Assembly (NCBI GenBank): GCA_045652835.1
Contig: JAZOLE010000112.1
Span: 1 to 32,525, forward strand
DNA from: SVQP01 sp045652835
GTDB taxonomy: Bacteria; Bacillota; Clostridia; Oscillospirales; CAG-272
Length of the DNA stretch: 32,525 bases
Direction: 5' to 3'
Part shown: positions 29,810-32,525 of the stretch, piece by piece
Position numbering within the stretch: the first letter of the stretch is position 1
Layout: each line of letters begins with the position of its first letter
Translations under genes and position numbers: made by a program
The notes under the pieces: model-generated
What the model was told of the DNA's origin: nothing
The model's database searches: none
The model's input: only the letters and a program-made list of their open reading frames with translations

Positions 29810-31070
29810 TTCCGCAATTAGCACAGAAACGAGTATTCGGGGTCAACTCTGCACCGCAACCACTGCACTTCTTTACGATAGAACAGCCGCACTCGGGGCA
29901 GAACTTTGCATTTGCGCCAAGCGCACTGCCGCACTGAGGGCATGCGACTGCATGACATGCGGGACATGCACTCTGACCGTCGGGAATATCGGCACCGCAC
30001 TGCTTACAAGCATTGAGCTTTCTTCCGCAGCCGGGGCAGAACTTCGTACCCTTCGCATACGCGGTTCCGCAAGAGGAGCATTTGAGCACGGGGGAGGCAG
30101 CCTCCTGCGTATTCTTACCGCACTCGGGGCAGAACTTCAGGTTCTTACCGATCTGAGCATGGCAGAAGGGGCATTCCTTGGTTTCTTCTCTAGTGGACAT
30201 GACCTGTCCCATGCCGCCGGCAGCCTGGCCAACAGCACCGCCTACACCAAAGCCCATGCCAAGGCCCATGCCGGCACCCATAACAGCACCTGCGGTGCCA
30301 TTGTTGCCTGCTGCGGTGTTGAGAGTATCAAAGGTTCTTTCCTGCTGATAGCTGTAGCCCAAAATATCCATTTCGGCACGCTTGGAAAGAGCCAGCTTGA
30401 GCTGCTTTACTGCAGGGTCGTTCTCGGGAACGTTGATATCATTGACGTAGAACGAAACGATATCAATACCGTACTCTTCAAAGTCCTTCTTGAACTGGTC
30501 ACAAAGAGATACCGAAATTTCATCAAGGTGAGAGTTGATCTCAAGAATGGAGATCTTGGAAGCCACCAAGCAGTTAGAAATACGGTCCTTGACACGCGTG
30601 ATGTACAAGCCCTTGAAATAGTCTGTCATGGTCTTGGTGTTAAAGAAGGGCATGGTTCCGACAAGCTTTGTCAGAAAACGGCGGGAGTTTTCTACGCGCA
30701 GACCAAACTGACCGAATGCTCTGAGCGGAACAAACACACCGTACTTGGGATCCTGTACCTGGATAGGCGTGGTGGTTCCCCACTTGATATCCAATGCAAA
30801 CGCACGGTTAATAAACCACACCTCTGCAGAGAAAGGAGATTTCTTGCCAAAGGGAAGATTGATCAGCTTCTGCAGTACGGGAATATTATCCGTTGAAAGA
30901 GTGTATCTTCCGGGGCCAAAAACGTCAGCAATCTGGCCGTTCTTTACCAAAACAGCCTCCTGCGACTCGTTCACGATCAGCTGTGTCCACGTAGCCAACT
31001 CGCTGTTCGGGTATTTCCATGCAAATATACTTGCATCAGATGTAAACTTTAAAACTTCTGCAATTGCCAT
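29796..31070 (-). CDS. SPFH (YdjI-like) protein with five C-terminal zinc ribbons
   Basis: A 424-residue protein. The N-terminal 250 residues are an SPFH/band-7 domain of the YdjI group: LIVNESQEAVLVKNGQIADV, FGPGRYTLSTDNIPVLQKL and a helical part (KDRISNCLVAS, LCDQFKKDFEEYGIDIVSFY). A Gly/Met/Ala-rich hinge (MGAGMGLGMGFGVGG) follows, then five zinc ribbons, each with two CxxC pairs (CPFC..CPEC, CSSC..CPGC, CKQC..CPAC, CPQC..CPEC, CSGC..CANC). SPFH proteins of this group form membrane-associated scaffolds; in B. subtilis YdjI works with a PspA-like protein under membrane stress. No PspA gene is in this window. It is divergent from another zinc-ribbon protein and precedes a four-pass membrane protein. 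Confidence 0.9.
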   Translation of the reverse strand: MAIAEVLKFTSDASIFAWKYPNSELATWTQLIVNESQEAVLVKNGQIADVFGPGRYTLSTDNIPVLQKLINLPFGKKSPFSAEVWFINRAFALDIKWGTTTPIQVQDPKYGVFVPLRAFGQFGLRVENSRRFLTKLVGTMPFFNTKTMTDYFKGLYITRVKDRISNCLVASKISILEINSHLDEISVSLCDQFKKDFEEYGIDIVSFYVNDINVPENDPAVKQLKLALSKRAEMDILGYSYQQERTFDTLNTAAGNNGTAGAVMGAGMGLGMGFGVGGAVGQAAGGMGQVMSTREETKECPFCHAQIGKNLKFCPECGKNTQEAASPVLKCSSCGTAYAKGTKFCPGCGRKLNACKQCGADIPDGQSACPACHAVACPQCGSALGANAKFCPECGCSIVKKCSGCGAELTPNTRFCANCGTKVE

Positions 31071-31114
31071 AATGATAGTTCTCCTGGTTGTGTTATGTTG
31101 TTAAGATTAACTTC

Positions 31115-31143
31115 ATTATATCACATACAATTATATATGTCAA
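31115..31143 (-). promoter_or_regulatory. Sigma-A promoter of the SPFH operon
   Basis: Minus strand TTGACA (31138-31143), 17 bases, TATAAT (31115-31120) with TGA before it (extended -10). Confidence 0.85.
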
Positions 31144-31181
31144 CAAAAAATAATTTTTTTTGAAAAAATTATAAAAAAGTG

Positions 31182-31210
31182 TTGAATTTTTTATTTTTAT
31201 GTAGTATAAT
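31182..31210 (+). promoter_or_regulatory. Sigma-A promoter of the TM2 gene
   Basis: TTGAAT (31182-31187), 17-base AT-rich spacer, TATAAT (31205-31210). The intergenic region between the two divergent promoters is strongly AT-rich. Confidence 0.75.
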
Positions 31211-31251
31211 GAATTTGTCTAAATAATTCATAACCATAAGGAGTTTATATC

Positions 31252-31650
31252 ATGAGCAATTTGTGTCCTCAGTGCGGTGCACCTGCAGAGGCTAACGCAA
31301 CCAAGTGCGTATACTGCGGTGCCGCTATTACTCAGCAAGCACAGCCCCAGGTTCAGACCCAGACCCAGGCACAGCCCCAGGTCATCGTCGTTCAGCAGGC
31401 TCCTGCTGATCCCCACCCCGAAAGAAAGAACTGGCCCGTTAAGAGCAAGATCGCTGCCGCTCTTCTTGCTTTCTTCCTTGGCGGATTTGGTATCCACAAG
31501 TTCTATCTGGGCAAGGTTGGTTCAGGCATCCTGTACCTGCTCTTCTGCTGGACCGGTATTCCCGCTTTCGTTGCACTGATCGAAGCTATTATGTATCTTT
31601 GCACCAGCGACGAAAACTTCATGATCAAGTTCAAGTGCCGTCTGCAGTAA
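31252..31650 (+). CDS. Zinc-ribbon plus TM2 domain membrane protein
   Basis: A 132-residue protein. Residues 5-22 are a zinc ribbon (CPQCGAP...CVYCGA), followed by a Gln/Pro-rich linker of about 30 residues and a TM2 domain: KSKIAAALLAFFLGGFGIHK, FYLGKVGSGILYLLF, WTGIPAFVALIEAIMYL. TM2 domains are two-helix membrane hairpins of unsettled function. AAGGAG lies nine bases before the ATG. The zinc ribbon is of the same type as those in the divergent SPFH protein, which suggests that both belong to one membrane-associated system. A hairpin terminator follows the gene. Confidence 0.9.
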   Translation: MSNLCPQCGAPAEANATKCVYCGAAITQQAQPQVQTQTQAQPQVIVVQQAPADPHPERKNWPVKSKIAAALLAFFLGGFGIHKFYLGKVGSGILYLLFCWTGIPAFVALIEAIMYLCTSDENFMIKFKCRLQ

Positions 31651-31659
31651 TCACCTGTT

Positions 31660-31708
31660 AAAAATCAGGGTAAAGCGTACCATCGCTTTGCCCTGATTTT
31701 TATTTTTC
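31660..31708 (+). terminator. Terminator of the TM2 gene
   Basis: AAAAATCAGGG-T-AAAGCG pairs with CGCTTT-G-CCCTGATTTTT (one mismatch), followed by TATTTTT. Confidence 0.85.
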
Positions 31709-31754
31709 TACAGTATTTCATGGAGTATCACTCCCCTTTTTATATCTCTAAAGC

Positions 31755-31782
31755 ACAAGCCCCGCCGTTTGGCGGGGCTTGT
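31755..31782 (-). terminator. Terminator of nifJ
   Basis: 12-bp stem ACAAGCCCCGCC / GGCGGGGCTTGT with a four-base loop, about 33 bases after the nifJ stop codon. Confidence 0.75.
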
Positions 31783-31814
31783 ATTGTATAGTTTTTACTT
31801 TGTAATTTCAGAAA

Positions 31815-32525
31815 TTACTCGTACAGCTTACCCATCTTTTCAAGTCTTTCGAACTTAGCAGCTGCAGCCTTTTCAGCCTTCTCGAACAGAGCGGAAGCTC
31901 TCTCGGGGTTAGCCTGAGCAAGACGAGCGTAACGAACCTCGGACTTGATAAAGTCAACGTAGCTTGCAGTGGGAGCCTTGCAGTCGATGGACAGCTTGTT
32001 GGACTCCAGAGTGGGGTTGTAGCGGAAGGTCTGCCAGTAGCCGGACTCAACTGCCTTCTTCATCTCGAGCTGGCAGTTCTGCATGCCGCCCTTAACACCG
32101 TGCATCTCACAAGGAGCGTAACCGATGATCAGAGAAGGACCGTTGTATGCCTCTGCCTCGGTCAGAGCCTTGAGCAGCTGGTTCATATCGTAACCCATAG
32201 CAACCTGTGCTACGTATACGTAACCGTAGGACATAGCGATCTCTGCAAGGTTCTTCTTGCCCATTGCCTTACCTGCAGCTGCGAACTGAGCTACCTGACC
32301 GATCTGAGAAGCCTTGGATGCCTGTCCGCCGGTGTTGGAGTAAACCTCGGTATCGAATACCATGATGTTTACGTCCTCGCCCGAAGCGATTACGTGGTCG
32401 AGACCGCCGAAGCCGATGTCGTATGCCCAACCGTCACCACCGAAGATCCATACGGACTTCTTAACGAGCTAGCCCTTTGCAGCGCGGATCTGAGGAGCTA
32501 CAGGGCGGCCTGCAGCCGGAGCCTT
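31815..32525 (-). CDS. nifJ: Pyruvate:ferredoxin oxidoreductase, C-terminal part, interrupted by an in-frame TAG
   Basis: The C-terminal 236 codons of PFOR, the thiamine-diphosphate and iron-sulfur enzyme that turns pyruvate and CoA into acetyl-CoA, CO2 and reduced ferredoxin. The TPP-binding region is plain: VWIFGGDGWAYDIGFGG, DHVIASGEDVN, FDTEVYSNTGGQASKAS, then PSLIIGYAPCEMHGV, ending LEKMGKLYE. The frame enters at the window edge as KAPAAGRPVAPQIRAAKG, then TAG (32469-32471), then LVKKSVWIFGG. The family normally has a sense codon there; TAG is one base from GAG, CAG or AAG. Everything on both sides is well conserved. Either the gene is freshly broken, the base is an assembly error, or the amber is read through. 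A downstream ATG at 32363 could give only a fragment without function. Confidence 0.88.

Noticed and set aside
29100..31650. Calling the SPFH/TM2 cassette a prophage or full integrative element
   Set aside because: Only direct repeats of nifJ are seen; there is no integrase, relaxase or structural gene, so the stronger claim is not supported.
32469..32471. Pyrrolysine incorporation at the nifJ amber codon
   Set aside because: No pyl genes or suppressor tRNA are visible here and PFOR is not known to need pyrrolysine; error or mutation is simpler.
1..32525. tRNA, rRNA, transposase or phage genes
   Set aside because: None could be recognised on either strand by cloverleaf, conserved rRNA stretches or catalytic motifs.

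Overview
The window looks like chromosome of an anaerobic, carbohydrate-degrading Clostridia-type Firmicute, probably a gut member of the Oscillospiraceae/Ruminococcaceae neighbourhood. Reasons: near-consensus sigma-A promoters (TTGACA-17-TATAAT) and strong AGGAGG ribosome sites; a pyruvate:ferredoxin oxidoreductase; a QueT transporter; lipoproteins with Thr/Glu-rich linkers; and several glycoside hydrolases. Genus cannot be fixed from the sequence alone. No rRNA, tRNA, CRISPR array, transposase or integrase was seen.

Layout. 1-1797 (-): Na/phosphate cotransporter (cut by the window edge) behind an HD-domain hydrolase. 1935-3347 (-): MATE exporter. 3510-4832 (+): GH4 alpha-galactosidase, followed by a repeat-rich gap. 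5122-7609 (-): four tandem, diverged membrane-protein paralogues sharing one signature block. 7778-12695 (+): PlsY-like membrane protein, Methyltransf_32-type methyltransferase and a large secreted glycosidase, joined by ATGA overlaps. 12738-13277 (-): QueT with a candidate preQ1 leader. 13462-15142: a small membrane protein, then an XRE repressor divergent from an AT-rich SHOCT membrane protein, with two operator dyads between them. 15273-18515 (-): 5'-deoxynucleotidase-like HD protein, GH127 beta-L-arabinofuranosidase and a DUF3737 beta-helix protein, divergent from manA (18606-19526 +). 20021-20749 (+): a second XRE regulator, flanked on both sides by large palindromic repeats. 21082-25185 (-): two paralogous lipoproteins and a DUF4091 lipoprotein in one operon. 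25273-28801 (-): heterodimeric ABC exporter. 29100-31070 (-) and 31252-31650 (+): a membrane protein, an SPFH protein with five zinc ribbons, and a divergent zinc-ribbon/TM2 protein. 31815-32525 (-): 3' part of nifJ, carrying an in-frame amber codon.

How it fits together. Much of the window serves glycan use: galactoside hydrolysis (GH4), arabinofuranoside hydrolysis (GH127), mannose-6-P entry to glycolysis (ManA), surface or secreted glycan-active proteins (the GH106-like enzyme, the DUF4091 lipoprotein and its two small lipoprotein partners), with pyruvate oxidation by PFOR downstream.

The least ordinary signals are: (a) a four-hairpin element found twice, each time just after a carbohydrate gene and in the same orientation to it; (b) a 44-bp direct repeat of the nifJ 3' end bracketing the SPFH/TM2 cassette; (c) the four-paralogue membrane array divergent from a PlsY homologue with altered motifs; (d) a two-operator divergent XRE switch; and (e) an amber codon inside an otherwise intact nifJ frame.
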